A stretch of 64,000 bases of DNA from Paraescarpia echinospica (taxonomy: Eukaryota; Annelida; Polychaeta; Sabellida; Siboglinidae): the NCBI GenBank assembly GCA_020002185.1, contig CM034541.1, positions 26,082,902 to 26,146,901 of the forward strand, in the 5' to 3' direction. Each line of letters starts with the position of its first letter. Position 1 is the stretch's first letter. Below are positions 47,263-58,830 of the stretch, piece by piece. The notes under the pieces were generated by a model. That model worked only from the letters and a program-made list of their open reading frames with translations. It was not told the DNA's origin and did not search any database. Both the position numbers and the translations under genes were made by a program.

Positions 47263-50200
47263 ATGGCTGATTCAATCAGACAGCCAGATGAACTTGTTTT
47301 GGTTGGAAATATATCAGAAAATTGGCGCAAATTCAAGCAAGAGTTTGAACTGTACATGGTAGCAACTGGTCATGATACAAAACCGGCTAAGCAAAAAATA
47401 GCACTGTTGCTCCATGTTGCTAGAAAACAGGCCATCGAGGTCTACAACACGTTTTCGTTTACTCAGGAAGAGGAAGGGAACTATGAGAGCGTAGTTGAGA
47501 AGTTCAATGCCTACTGTAACCCCAAAAAGAATGAAACGTATGAACGCTACGTGTTTCATAGTCGAAAACAAATACAGGGAGAGCCAATTGAACAATTTGT
47601 GACAGACTTGAAACTAAAGGCACAGACATGCCAGTTTGACAGTCTCAAAGACAGTATGATCAGGGACCGTTTGGTATTGGGAATAGCAAGTTCAAGGGTA
47701 CGCGAACGCTTACTAAGGGAAGACAGTTTAGACCTTGATAAAGCAATCAAAATATGCCAGGCGGCAGAGGCAACTGAAAGACAAATTCAGTCACTGAGTA
47801 CAGATAAAGTAGCATCGACCAGTGAAGTCAACTACTGCCAAAAGGGGCGTCGCCAGCAATGGAAGCCACAACAACGAAAGACTGCCACAAAATGTAAATG
47901 TTGTGATACAACGCATGCACTGCGCGCTTGTCCAGCGTATGGCAAGGCGTGTAATAAATGTGGTAAGGTTGGACATTTCGCGCGAGTTTGTAGAACAAAG
48001 CCCAAGGAGGGGAAAGTGCGCTATGTTAGCCGGAATGATCCTGCAGACGGGATAGATGAATTGTTTGTTGGCATGGTTGAGCACGCCAATGCTGAGACTG
48101 ACACGAAATGGACACAGAAACTCAGAGTTGAGAATAGCACGATTGCATTCAAGTTAGACACGGGGTCAGATGTCAACATAATCTCTGAGAAGCAGTATGA
48201 GAACATTAGACCAAAACCGAAACTAGGCCAAAGTCGAGCGGTAATGACATCGTACTGGGGGGCACCCATTACAAGCTTGGGGGTGTGCCGCGTGACGTTG
48301 AGATTTAAGAAACGTCAGATCACGACGAATATGGAAGTGGTGCGAGGACAACGCAGACCAGCACTCCTAGGCGGAACTGACTGTGACAGGCTTGGACTTG
48401 TGAAGCGAGTCAACACCATGAAGAGTGAGTCAAACGGAAAAGAGACGATGAAAACAGAAATCAAGAAGGCATATCCGCAGGGGAGTGGAACTCTGCCTGG
48501 GGTACACACGATAGTGCTCAAAGATGGCGCCAGGGGTGTCGTCCACGCTCCTCGCCGGGTGGCTCTTTCCAAGAGGCCACAGCTGAAGCAAGAGCTTGAC
48601 CGGCAAGTGGAGGTGGGGTTCTTGGCAAAGGTCAATGAACCAACGGACTGGGTCAACTCGCTCGTGATAGCAGATAAGTCCAACGGGAAAATGCGGTTAT
48701 GCATAGACCCGAAGGACTTAAATAAAGAGATCAAACGTGAGCACTTTCAAATCCCAACAAAGGAGGAGATTCTCGGAAAGCTGGCAAATGCAACATGTTT
48801 TTCGAAAATGGATGCGACGGCGGGTTTCCATCAGATACGATTGGATAGACAGTCATCGTTACTGACAACCTTTAACACCCCGTTTGGACGGTACCGATAC
48901 TTGAGGCTACCAATGGGTATCTGCTCTGCACCTGAGGTGTTTCACAAAACGGTGCATCAGTTCCTAGAAGACCACGAAGGCGTGAGCGTCTACATGGACG
49001 ACATCATCGTCTGGGGGGCCACGGTAGAAGAACATGATCAGCGCCTCATGAAGACGCTGCAGCGACTCTCGGAGGTGGGGCTGGTCTTGAACATAGAAAA
49101 ATGTGTCTTCCGCCAACCTGAACTTGCGTATCTTGGCGAAGTGATCACCCATGATGGTGTGAAACCTGATCCGGATAAAATCCAAGCGATCCGGGATATG
49201 CCAACACCGACTGATGTGACTGAGTTACAGCGGGTGTTAGGCATGGTGACGTACCTTGGCCGATACATACCGAATCTGTCCGCCAGAACCGCTCCACTCA
49301 GACTACTGCTAGAGAAAAACTGTGATTGGCAGTGGCAAAGCGAACACGAGCTTGCGTGGAATGGTATCAAAGAGACATTGTCAAAGCAGCCAGTGCTCCA
49401 GTACTATGATGAGAGCAAGTCACTCAAAGTATCGAGTGATGCATCCAAAGACGGAATTGGTGCCGTGCTGCTACAAGAGACGAACGGCGAGTGGATGCCT
49501 ATAGCGTACGCTTCGAGGTCCATGACGACAGCAGAGAAAAATTACGCACAAATTGAAAAAGAACAGCTGGGCGTTGTATTCGCATGCGAGCGTTTTCACG
49601 TCTACATCTATGGTCGCAAATTTACTGTTGAGACAGACCACCAGCCGCTGATAGCGATCTCAAAGAAACAGCTGTGTGATGCACCGCCTAGATTGCAGCG
49701 TCTCCTATTACGCATTCAGAAGTACGACTTGACGTTAGAGTACACACTAGGGAAACTCCTCGTGGTGGCGGACACGTTGTCGAGATCGTTCTCTGCGAAA
49801 GAGGTGACGAGCACAACAGAAAGCGACGTTCACATACACGTCTGTACGGTGAAATCGAGTCTGCCTGTGTCTGAGTGCAAATGGGCTGAGATAGCAGAGG
49901 CGACTGAAAACGATCGAGAATTACAGCAAGTGATTCGGGGCATGTCAAATGGCAGCGAAGTTAGCCCAAAGCGTTACAAGACATTCATAGAAGAACTGTC
50001 CATAGTCGATGGTGTCTTACTGAAAGGACAACGTGTAGTTGTGCCTGAGAACATGAGAGGCGAGATGCTCCAGCTAATACACGAGGGTCACTTGGGCATC
50101 GAGAAGTGTAAGAGACGAGCCCGAGACATTCTGTACTGGCCCAACATGAATAAAGATGTCTATGACACAGTCTCACGATGCGATGTGTGTCAGGAGTACA

Positions 50201-50835
50201 GATATGCACAACCACCACAACCACTGCAGATGCATGAGCGACCAGATCGACCATGGGCGAAGGTAGCATGTGACATCTTCTACCTGAAGCAAGTTCCGTA
50301 CTTACTGACTGTTGACTATTACTCGCACTATCCTGAGATAGCACTCTTGTCGAGCGAATCGAGCCGACAGGTGATCATCCACTTGAAGTCGCTATTTTCT
50401 CGATACGGAATTCCGTCGGAGTGTGTCTCTGATGGTGGTCCGCAGTTTGCTAGTGCTGAGTTCAGACAATTCACCAGAGATTGGGGCATCGAGCATAAGA
50501 TGTCGAGCCCGTATTATCCGCAATCAAACGGACTTGCTGAAAATGCAGTGAAAATTGTGAAGCGGTTGCTCAGTAAAGCTGCCGACCGAGGAGAGGACGC
50601 GTATCTCTCCATGCTAGCGTATCGCTCCTCACCACTAGACTGTGGCAAATCTCCAGCTGAGCTATTGTTTGGTAGAAAGCTGAGAACTCGACTGCCATAT
50701 CGGCGCGAAACATACGCCAGGAAGACGGCACCGCACGATCGTGGAAAGTCATTGACGATGTTGCACCCAAACGACACGGTGCGGGTGAAGGACCCACGAC
50801 GGCGACTGAGGCACCTCCCGGGACAGAGACGATAG
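47263..50835 (+). CDS. Ty3/gypsy Gag-Pol polyprotein, C-terminus truncated by frameshift
   Basis: 1190 codons in one frame, no gag/pol frameshift. Domains by residue: gag matrix/capsid-like region about 1-190; zinc-knuckle region with CNKCGKVGHFARVC at about 230-243; aspartic protease LDTGSD at about 298; reverse transcriptase about 430-640 with YMDDIIVWG at about 576; RNase H from about 720 (SDASKDGIGAVL, ETDHQPL); integrase zinc finger HEGHLGIEKC to CDVC at about 940-976; integrase core with D (VDYYSHYPE), D (SDGGPQFAS) and E (NGLAEN), 35 residues between the last two. Near 50787 the frame changes: the bases after it read better in another frame (a Thr/Pro-rich tail ending RRRSQRVRKAVMRLDL and TAA at about 50935). 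A short deletion probably removed the integrase C-terminal domain. All catalytic residues upstream look intact. Confidence 0.93.
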   Translation: MADSIRQPDELVLVGNISENWRKFKQEFELYMVATGHDTKPAKQKIALLLHVARKQAIEVYNTFSFTQEEEGNYESVVEKFNAYCNPKKNETYERYVFHSRKQIQGEPIEQFVTDLKLKAQTCQFDSLKDSMIRDRLVLGIASSRVRERLLREDSLDLDKAIKICQAAEATERQIQSLSTDKVASTSEVNYCQKGRRQQWKPQQRKTATKCKCCDTTHALRACPAYGKACNKCGKVGHFARVCRTKPKEGKVRYVSRNDPADGIDELFVGMVEHANAETDTKWTQKLRVENSTIAFKLDTGSDVNIISEKQYENIRPKPKLGQSRAVMTSYWGAPITSLGVCRVTLRFKKRQITTNMEVVRGQRRPALLGGTDCDRLGLVKRVNTMKSESNGKETMKTEIKKAYPQGSGTLPGVHTIVLKDGARGVVHAPRRVALSKRPQLKQELDRQVEVGFLAKVNEPTDWVNSLVIADKSNGKMRLCIDPKDLNKEIKREHFQIPTKEEILGKLANATCFSKMDATAGFHQIRLDRQSSLLTTFNTPFGRYRYLRLPMGICSAPEVFHKTVHQFLEDHEGVSVYMDDIIVWGATVEEHDQRLMKTLQRLSEVGLVLNIEKCVFRQPELAYLGEVITHDGVKPDPDKIQAIRDMPTPTDVTELQRVLGMVTYLGRYIPNLSARTAPLRLLLEKNCDWQWQSEHELAWNGIKETLSKQPVLQYYDESKSLKVSSDASKDGIGAVLLQETNGEWMPIAYASRSMTTAEKNYAQIEKEQLGVVFACERFHVYIYGRKFTVETDHQPLIAISKKQLCDAPPRLQRLLLRIQKYDLTLEYTLGKLLVVADTLSRSFSAKEVTSTTESDVHIHVCTVKSSLPVSECKWAEIAEATENDRELQQVIRGMSNGSEVSPKRYKTFIEELSIVDGVLLKGQRVVVPENMRGEMLQLIHEGHLGIEKCKRRARDILYWPNMNKDVYDTVSRCDVCQEYRYAQPPQPLQMHERPDRPWAKVACDIFYLKQVPYLLTVDYYSHYPEIALLSSESSRQVIIHLKSLFSRYGIPSECVSDGGPQFASAEFRQFTRDWGIEHKMSSPYYPQSNGLAENAVKIVKRLLSKAADRGEDAYLSMLAYRSSPLDCGKSPAELLFGRKLRTRLPYRRETYARKTAPHDRGKSLTMLHPNDTVRVKDPRRRLRHLPGQRR

Positions 50836-51046
50836 ACGCCGATGAGGTCGCGACGCAGCCCTCGCCTGTGAAGACTTCACCTGTGCGACGACGCTCTCAG
50901 AGAGTCCGAAAGGCTGTAATGCGACTGGACTTGTAATTGTCATATTCGTTTGAGGACATAGGAACTCTATTCTGTGATCCTTAGCATTAATGGGAAATCT
51001 AATTTACAGACACTTTCCTTTCTGATTTATCGTGACTCTTAATCCT

Positions 51047-51057
51047 AGAAAGGGGGA
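51047..51057 (+). promoter_or_regulatory. Polypurine tract
   Basis: AGAAAGGGGGA directly before the 3' LTR, the usual plus-strand primer position. Confidence 0.8.
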
Positions 51058-51236
51058 TGTGTTGATTACATGCTATAGTGATGTCCACAAGGAATAGATG
51101 TTTCTTGCCTAATCATCCGTGTTCTGTTCTTCCTGAGTTATTAATAAAATCACACAGTGCGTTTCAGAAAACTGTCTCGATTTGATGCCTTACGACGAGG
51201 TTAATTAATAATTAACTTACAGTGAGAAGCATTACA
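51058..51236 (+). repeat. 3' LTR of Ty3 element
   Basis: Same length as the 5' LTR with four visible substitutions, followed by the GAAGG duplication. Confidence 0.95.
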
Positions 51237-51509
51237 GAAGGGTATCTGGCAGCAATTTGGCTAGTTGACACTTTAGCCGGATTACTGCCTGCATCCATTT
51301 GTAAATATTGACGGGTGTCATACATAGAGGAATTTTGCAAGAGCTAGAGATATTAGATTTTGACCAAACTCGACCAGCATGTCAATGAGATGAAACTAAC
51401 AGCAGGTGAGAAGTTTAAGAAACTTTGCAGGTCACGTTTTCTTATAATTACAAAAAACGTTAACATGGTCGCCAATGGGAAAACTAACAGTGTGCTGAGC
51501 CCATATGTG

Positions 51510-51630
51510 CGTGCGTAGTGTACGTGTGTGTGCGCGCGTGTGCTCGTGCGCGCGTGTGTGTATATGGGTGTACGTGCGTGTGTTCATGCGTGCCTGTGTG
51601 TTTATGTGTATGTGCGCGCATTTGCGAATA
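51510..51630. repeat. Impure (GT)n/(GC)n microsatellite
   Basis: Alternating GTGTGC/GCGCGT stretch within the intron; open frames on minus are artefacts. Confidence 0.85.
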
Positions 51631-51892
51631 CGTGCGTGAACTGAAGCGTGCATACAAATGTGCTCGTATAGTGTGGATATCATAACACATGGTATCTAGG
51701 CTATCAATTAATGGTCTGCAACTGATTCTGTTGTTGGACTACATGATAACTGAGACACTTTTTTTGCAACCATATGCTATTTATTATGTTATTAACTAAC
51801 GGTGATATTTGTATGTAGTGATGTGTTTGTCATTATTATTAGCACTGTTTGCGATATGCTCATACAATGATTCTCCTTGATTCTCATTAAAG

Positions 51893-51965
51893 GGCGTTGC
51901 TTTGGAAGCCGCAGCATTTGGCGTGACTTGCAATGCGGTGTCTCCAACGTTTGCAGAAACAGCGT
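51893..51965 (+). CDS. Dehydrogenase exon after the gap
   Basis: Acceptor ATTAAAG, donor GTAAGG. 73 bases; reads GVALEAAAFGVTCNAVSPTF then AETA. Starts in phase 0, which does not match the phase-1 end of exon 3, proof of a missing exon if both are real. Confidence 0.8.
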
Positions 51966-52189
51966 GTAAGGACGGATTTTATTAAATAACCATTGCAATC
52001 AGAGCTGTCTTTTGTTGATGCATTCCAAGCAATAATGTATTTGTCATTATCACTTCGCCATATGAATTGACGGAAAGGACACAGCTAAGTGATTTCATTT
52101 CTTAAATTTCGACTCGTTTTCGTTGGCACTGCACAGTGGAGCCGCTTATCGGCGAGTACAGCAAATATAAACTGTTGGCTACGGGGTTG

Positions 52190-52660
52190 GATAATGATAT
52201 AACAAGATATAACAAGATTGCCAACCAGACATAGGCTTGTCGATAGTCAGTTGTATTATATCTACGTGAAACTCTCCCTTCAAAATAATTTGTAAAATGT
52301 GTTTTAAACATATTCACGAAGGTAATATTTCCACACTCAAAATATAATGTATTCCCTACATATATAATCCGGTGTCAGAATAAACACGTTGACTTCTTGA
52401 TGTTTAATCTACACTGTTCCTTAAGTAATGTTGCTTCGTATCCTCTAGTCCTTCTATCTTTCTTAGTCGAGAACAAATGCTTCTATCAATATTTTCATAT
52501 ATATATATTTAAACCTGCTAAGTGATTTCCACTTAATTGCCCCGTTTCTAGAGGGATTAGCCCAGGTTTGCATGCTTTCTCTCGTTCTTTAGGTTTCTCA
52601 ATTCTGGAAACATTTTCGTTGTGTTTCTCGAAATTCTTTATAGCGTCCTTCCTACGACAT
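52190..52660 (-). mobile_element. CR1-like LINE 3' fragment (copy 3)
   Basis: Degenerate version of the end of copies 1 and 2. On minus it has KMFPELRNLK, ILIEAF, a RSNITL/VNMFKTHF region and the tail AATCTTGTTATATCTTGTTA (about 52195-52220). Confidence 0.75.
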
Positions 52661-52965
52661 GACATCCAAATATATATTATTGTAAATGAAACCTAACCTT
52701 TAACTAGTATGCTTTATACAGATCTATAATACAGTTGTTTTCATAAATTGTGTGTACATACCTGAGACAGTCAAACGAAGAATTACATACACGCAGAAGT
52801 TATAATTATAAAACATTAGAAAACAATCTTGTTGCCTCTATGAACAGCAGCTGTTAGTAACAGGAATTCTTCCCGCTATTTCAGTATCGCCAAAATCACA
52901 TTAGTATTGCATAATGCGATAAAACGTGACATAGCGAATCATTCGTGCCATTTGTCTTGATGCAG

Positions 52966-53027
52966 TAATGAGACGTCAGTTCGACGACAAGGCCGAGTCT
53001 CTTGGCATCTCTTACGAAATGGCTACG
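52966..53027 (+). CDS. Dehydrogenase exon
   Basis: Acceptor TTGATGCAG, donor GTGAGC. 62 bases; two bases complete a Leu codon, then MRRQFDDKAESLGISYEMAT. Confidence 0.85.
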
Positions 53028-53068
53028 GTGAGCATGTTAGTAACATTCTCTTAGAACTAATATAACAT

Positions 53069-53373
53069 TGTGGGGCGCCGTGGCGTTGTTATTAGAGCGT
53101 CGGACTCTCAATAGAATCCTGTGCTGCCGTTTCGAGTCTTGGGTAAGTTCGTTCACCCCACATTGCTCCAGTTCACTTGGCTGGTTAGCGACTATAGACA
53201 GTGGTGGCTATTTGTGTACGAATAGTTTTCGCGCGATAATTGCAGCGTGGCTGGATGCTTCCCAGAGAAGTCGAGATGGTGATCAATTGAACAGGTCTGC
53301 CAGGGAGTAAAGTGTAAAGCGCTTTGAGCAATCCTGTGGACTGGATACTGCGCTGTATAAGAAATTACCTTTA
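53069..53373 (+). mobile_element. tRNA-derived SINE (copy D), full length
   Basis: Plus-strand copy of the SINE A family: GGGGCGCCGTGGCGTTGTTA head, CGGACTCTC, a degenerate B box (TTTCGAGTCTT), a central domain with TGGCTGGATGCTTCCCAGAG, and the tail GTAAAGCGCTTTGAGCAATC to CTGCGCTGTATAAGAAATTA. It starts 42 bases after a dehydrogenase splice donor. Confidence 0.9.
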
Positions 53374-53617
53374 ACTGTTTTACGTTTACATTGATATCAT
53401 GGATCCGCCACGACCCACACCCGGGCAACATTTGAATTATCCAGTTATTAGAACTAACAATAATCACAAACAACAAATGTAGCCATTGTTGATTTGATAT
53501 TGTTTACATAAGATACACTTGTTGATATACAACCAGATATGCACCACTCTAAGGTGATTAGACAAACATGTTTCTAAAATTTCCATAAAAACTAAATTGT
53601 GTTGGTGTTCATTTCAG

Positions 53618-53668
53618 AAAACGTTCACTGATCAAGTTCCTACCAAGAAAATGTGCACTGTCGAACAG
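53618..53668 (+). CDS. Dehydrogenase exon
   Basis: Acceptor CATTTCAG, donor GTACCT. 51 bases, phase 0: KTFTDQVPTKKMCTVEQ, matching the family's S..P....VTPEQ region. Confidence 0.85.
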
Positions 53669-54207
53669 GTACCTTTGGTTGTATGTATCGTCAGCTGATC
53701 CAGTTAACAATGGACTTAGTCACTCTGTCCATTGCTCATGGTGTCGTAGCGAGCGGGGCTAAGGAACAATTGGTGGCGTCATTTAACCTTTGTAACAGTG
53801 ATCGCAGTCACTTGAACCAAGCGCCCGTTAGATTAGAGGGTGGTCACTTGATCCACGTGTTATGATCTCATCCTGAACAAGATGATTACAAGAACTGCTA
53901 CATTATATAAAAATAACAGTAGCATGTATAATATAGCAGATTCTGTGATCACTTTGTTCAGAAAATAACATGAACAAGCCATTAAAAGTGTCCTTGGAGC
54001 AGTTAAATGTCAATGGAACCAGTACTAAAACAATTCTAAGAAAATGCGACTATATCTTTAAAAGCACTTTTAAACATATATGATAAATCATATTTAGCGC
54101 TTAAAACACTTTGAGTTCGTGCCTGCCTAACGTCTGGAAATCTCGAATCACAACGCGTGCGTGAAAGACAGTGCTGCGGCTCACGCGGACATCTGACGTA
54201 GCCTTAA
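53669..54207. other. Intron sequence, nothing recognised
   Basis: Left part of the last intron up to the TTAA (54204-54207) that borders the Kolobok element. Confidence 0.5.
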
Positions 54208-54389
54208 AGGGAATAAAAACATCTATTGCTTGAATTCATATTAAATTAGATCCTTCTATATATTTCCATGTCCACCAAGCCAAAAAAATCCCCAAAAATC
54301 GAAGAATTAAAAATTCCACATTTTATGCTGCACATCCGGACATTTTCGAATATGCATATTTTTGGCGCGCTTTTCGGGATGCCGAGATG

Positions 54390-54397
54390 TGACGTCA
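54390..54397. promoter_or_regulatory. CRE-like palindrome TGACGTCA
   Basis: Perfect CREB/ATF-type palindrome about 90 bases upstream of the THAP start codon, in a CpG-containing stretch. Possible promoter element of the transposon gene. Confidence 0.35.
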
Positions 54398-54999
54398 GAG
54401 TTGACTCTGCCGATACAGCGACCGCTTGTTTACATTCATTCTCAGCAATATGACAGCAGAGGTGGCTGTGTAATGCGAATATCATCATGGTTCATTGTGC
54501 GGCATTCGGTTGTAATGCAAACTCTTCTAAACATACAGCAACACACCATTTTTTTCGGTTCCCTACGGATCCAGTTTTATTGAAGAAACACAGCCGGCTT
54601 TGCTCCGCTCATTTTGAGAAAAGCTGTTTTGATCGCGATCCGGAGATGTTGGCAACCCTTGGATATCCTGGTGCTCGAATATCGTTGAAAAGCGATGCAG
54701 TCCCAACAATATTCCCGGCAGTAGAAGCTGCATTGATGCCGTCAATCCGCAGAAGACAGGCGTCGGCACGGGCAGGATCGACGGCCGCTTTGCCCGAGTC
54801 GAAGGCAAGCGGGTCTCGCAAGCGTTGTTCCAGTGCCGCAGTCGCCGCTGCAGGCTCCGCTGCCGCTGTCACTACAGCCGGCTCAGCAACTACACCCATG
54901 GCTTCTTTGGGGTACCAGGTTCCTTCGACGAGTGGTGAATTTACGAGGTCTGCTTACCGAAAGCGGCAACGAATCAAGGTAATTCTTACATGTTATATC

Positions 55000-57962
55000 T
55001 ACTATTATTATTCTGTAGGTCTAGTATAATGCCTGGACTGGACGGTCTCGTGTGTGTCAAGTGTCAAAATAAGTTATTCAACTTATTGTCATTGTATCCC
55101 ATTGGTTCCAATCATATCACGGAACTCTTCCTAAGTATCTTATATTCTAAATGTCGTAGTTATGCACTATACTACTATAATAAATCTACATATACTCAGT
55201 TTTGTGGAAAATTTGATAGTGTAATCAAATCGATTCAGGTGACTGTTTTTATCATTATCATGGTTACAGGAATGTAAGGCAATAAAACAAAAACGTCACC
55301 AAATTAATTGATGCTAATTTGTTAGTTATGCATTTAATTAATCTATTTACTTTTACATGCAAATAAGAAATAATTATTTTAATTATACTCGTTGCCGAGT
55401 CAGGTTAGTCTGTTATAATAAGTTTGTTAAACCGTAAGAAGCAATACTTGGATGTAGAACATTGCAATGTGAATTTGCAGATGGAAGAATAATTATATTT
55501 TCAAATGTATTTAACGTTGAATTTGCATAAATTAATTATTATTTTTCATACATAACATTTGTTGTTTTTTAAATGACAATACTTGGACTTTATGAAAGTG
55601 CCATGCATTTTGATCAACATCAAATGTATGTACACATAAAGTACCATGCATAAGTTAGATATTTAAAACAAAAATTATAAAATTAGGAAGTGGTCTGTCT
55701 CACTCTCATAGTTGGAACCAGTTGCTGGCAATCTCCTCCTCTGACACATGACTCACTAAAGTCTTATGTCATCAATGACTTGCTGAAGAATTATCCCCCA
55801 TCAGTATTCTCTGTAGAAACAGTTTATTACAGTGTTTGGCACCTGTCTGCTAATCCAGCTAATTGGACTCCTTTGTTGTGACTCCTCCACTTGACTGAGG
55901 AACTAAGTGTAGTGTTTGCCCTAGTCAACTGATCAAAGATCAAATCTAATTAATTACCAGTTGACATTGCACTTTGTAGGTCTTTCCAGCTATGAATAAC
56001 AAATACACCAGCCACCTCCAGCTGGCCCACTGCATTCTCCCTCCAGTTAAAATAGTTATCTGAACCTGATCTACTGGTAATTAAAGCATGCTAGGTGGAA
56101 ACGGCAGGAACTGGGTAACATGGATGTGACATGTCGGATACTTATTATTACTATAATTAACCCATGCAATTAACCCATGCCTAACAACACCCTGATCACC
56201 ATTGCAATTGGTAAACCTTGCAGGTAGATGTGATTAATTATTATTAATATTGAATGGTTACCACATTGAACACCCTGTAGATTACAGTATGTATTCATCG
56301 AGTTAATAATATATTATGTTTAAGTTTTCAAAAGTAATGTTTTCAATAAATATAATTCTTACAGTAGATGCAGCTTTCATAACACACACTAGTGTAACAC
56401 ACAAGTACTGTTACATTTGTTACAATAGAATTCTTACAGTAGATGCAGCTTTCATAACACACACTATTGTAACACACAAGTACTGTTACATAACACACAC
56501 TATTGTAACACACAAGTACTGTTACATTTGTTACTATAGAATTCTTATAGTAGAGAGCAGCTTTCATAACACACACTATTGTAACACACAAGTACTGTTA
56601 CATTTGTTACTATAGAATTTTTAATATTTCAATAGTAATTTATTGATTTGTATTTTCATAACTCCAGTGCACAGGCCTATGGTGAATTACATTACAGTGT
56701 CATATATTGCTATTGCCTAGTTTCCATTTTATTACAGTTGAATATCGAAGACAATGTACATCATGCAATATATACTATTACATTTGAAGGTATTATCATT
56801 ACATTTTGAATTGGAACTACAGTATGTACCGAGATAAATATTTAGAACAAAAATATAACTATTGTATCTTGTATTATCTACTAACAACGTTTACGGATAG
56901 AACATATTTTTCATTTTATGTCTGTATAACATGAATGAATGGAAGACAAAAGAAATGTCACTGCAATTTAATAGATTGCAATCAGTGTAATTACACCTTA
57001 CTGCTTGGTGCATTGCTAATTACTGGCACAAGTCATGATGTTTTTTTAAACAGAAGCTCAGAAATGTACCAAGGACCATTATTCGGCTCCCACATTATTC
57101 ATGGGATGGATGTTGGCAATCATAAAACCTGGATAAACTAGTTCAATAGGATACAGAAAGCATAATTAAATTTATATTTTGATGCGACATATATTAATAA
57201 ACATGTACATATATTATATGCCAGTTACTATTACATTGTTTCTGTTATTATATTGTGCTTTGTTCAACCTGGAGCAGGCTTCCTATAATGACTATAAAAT
57301 TGAGTATTGCAGGATTGTTCATGTCTGCAGTCACATATTGTTATGATAGTAACTATATCAATGGATAAGGATTCTACTAATGATGTTACAAAATGTCATT
57401 AATGAATTTATTTGATTTTTAACTTAGTTATTAAAAAAATCAAGTAAATTTATCAAATAATAAATATGTTCACATTTGGATGTGGGTTGTTGCCCAGCTA
57501 CCAAGTGTGAAAATGGTCATTTGTTGTGAAACAATAACAATAAATGCAATGCAAGTTGCAAACATATCTATTGTATATTTAATAGATGATTAGTTATAAC
57601 CAAAAATAAAATGTTCACAAATAATATATTGTCACATTTTCCAGGTAATTGTTTGCATAAAAGTGTAACATAACAAAAGTAACTATGTCTCTGTGTAGAT
57701 TCTGTAAGCGTGATATTAATTATTTATGATGTTTTTATCATAGAATAAACAATACATACCTTGCAACTTGAAATTAATTTATTAATTTGTATTTTTCACA
57801 GCTAGGCAGTCTGTTCACACTTGGAAGCTGGGCAAATGACTAGACAAATGGATGTACTCCTTTCTGACAAGATGGTAAAAGACAGGATTTTGTTTGCTTT
57901 TGTCAGAAACCTACAACAATTTATTTTTTTGCAAATTCTATAAGGGTCATTTGTTATTTCAG
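55000..57962. other. AT-rich interior of the Kolobok element
   Basis: No further transposase exon recognised. Short open frames at 55690-55881 and 56935-57141 have no domain. Contains the 75-bp tandem repeat at 56345-56625. Confidence 0.4.
56345..56625. repeat. Tandem repeat, 75-bp unit with 37-bp subunit
   Basis: Landmark CAGCTTTCATAACACACACT at about 56371, 56446 and 56558 (spacing 75, then 112). The extra 37 bases come from an internal copy of TAACACACACTATTGTAACA. Confidence 0.9.
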
Positions 57963-58830
57963 TTATTTGCTGACATTCTGGCAGCAGCTCGAGATAGTCC
58001 ACCGTCGACCAAGAATGGGTCATCTGAAGATACAGCAACTGAATATGACAGCTCTCGTACGGATTCCTGTGATACAGAGGATTCCACACCTGAGTCAGTC
58101 ACAGCTTCCACTCCAAAAAGGAGCAGCAAATGCTTTCAGGTTGACATCAGGCCATCAACTCGCACGAGAAGAGTGCAAGCAGTCTGTGCATCAGAGCAGG
58201 TTGCTGTGCAGGTGACATCAGCAGTGAGGTCAACGAGTGTGCAGTGCAGTTTGTTGACTGGTCCGATTAGTGACTCGAGTGACTAAAACGGGGAGGAAGT
58301 GACATCTGCTGCAGATCCAGAGTATGTTTGCTCTGACAATGAGTCGACTAGTCGTGACAGCAGCAACAGTGACAGCGATGACCATGTTGACCAGTACACT
58401 GACACAGAGGAGGGTGTTACAAACAAGACTCCCTTGAGGAAAGATTGCTGCCCTTCCAGGGAGAGGTACTTCTTGGTTGCAGAGTCTTCACTTCGTCATC
58501 TTTTCGCACGTTGCCGAAACTGCACTGGCCAAACCAATGTCGTAGTGCAGCAGTTTCTCGGCTCAATGGGAAGTTGCCCTGTAAAGATAATAATTGGTCT
58601 GTAGATGTGAAGCTATGCTATTTATTAGCATGTCATAGGTAAAGTGATCAACAAAATGGACTAGATAACTTGTTTATCAATGGGTATTTGCTGAAGCCAT
58701 ATTCTCATCTGCCTGCAGGGGAAGTATTCCCATGGGTGTTGTTTGGCTTATAACCATTGTCTGTGCACTGTGTGGTGATTCACATTGTGTTACCAGGTAT
58801 ACACAGTTACCAACATTTGGAATGATTCAT

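Larger units (their letters stand above)
46901..51236 (+). mobile_element. Nearly complete Ty3/gypsy LTR retrotransposon
   Basis: 179-bp LTRs at 46901-47079 and 51058-51236 flank one long gag-pol frame. The target-site duplication GAAGG is exact (46896-46900 and 51237-51241). A primer-binding-type sequence TGGTGTCAGAA starts at 47080, and a polypurine tract AGAAAGGGGGA precedes the 3' LTR. The LTRs differ at four positions that I can count (about 2 percent), so insertion was recent. Same orientation as the dehydrogenase gene, in the intron after exon 3. Confidence 0.95.
54487..58604 (+). pseudogene. THAP-domain Kolobok transposase, broken
   Basis: Exon 1 is 54487-54978 (donor GTAATT, phase 0), exon 2 begins at 57963 (acceptor TTATTTCAG, phase 0). 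Exon 1 opens with a THAP-type zinc finger: MVHCAAFGC, FFRFPTD, RLCSAHFEKSCFD and DAVPTIFP. Only 29 residues separate the second Cys from the CxxH pair, where 35-50 is usual, and the invariant Trp is absent. An Ala/Ser-rich linker follows, then a basic RKRQRIK. Exon 2 reads LFADILAAARDSPPS, then Ser/Asp-rich sequence, with an in-frame TAA at 58284-58286. The same frame continues with GEEVTSAADPEYVCSDN and ERYFLVAESSLRHLFARCRN, resembling the Cys-rich region after the acidic linker in Kolobok THAP proteins. Fragments up to about 58830 may continue it. Dead gene. Confidence 0.65.

Noticed and set aside
43196..51892. Candidate positions for the missing dehydrogenase exon
   Set aside because: The non-transposon parts (43196-43414, 45907-46895 and 51242-51892) were read for GRIxNxxS and YxxxK in all frames and none fitted.
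54609..54899. 96-residue minus-strand open frame
   Set aside because: Antisense shadow of the Ala-rich THAP linker.
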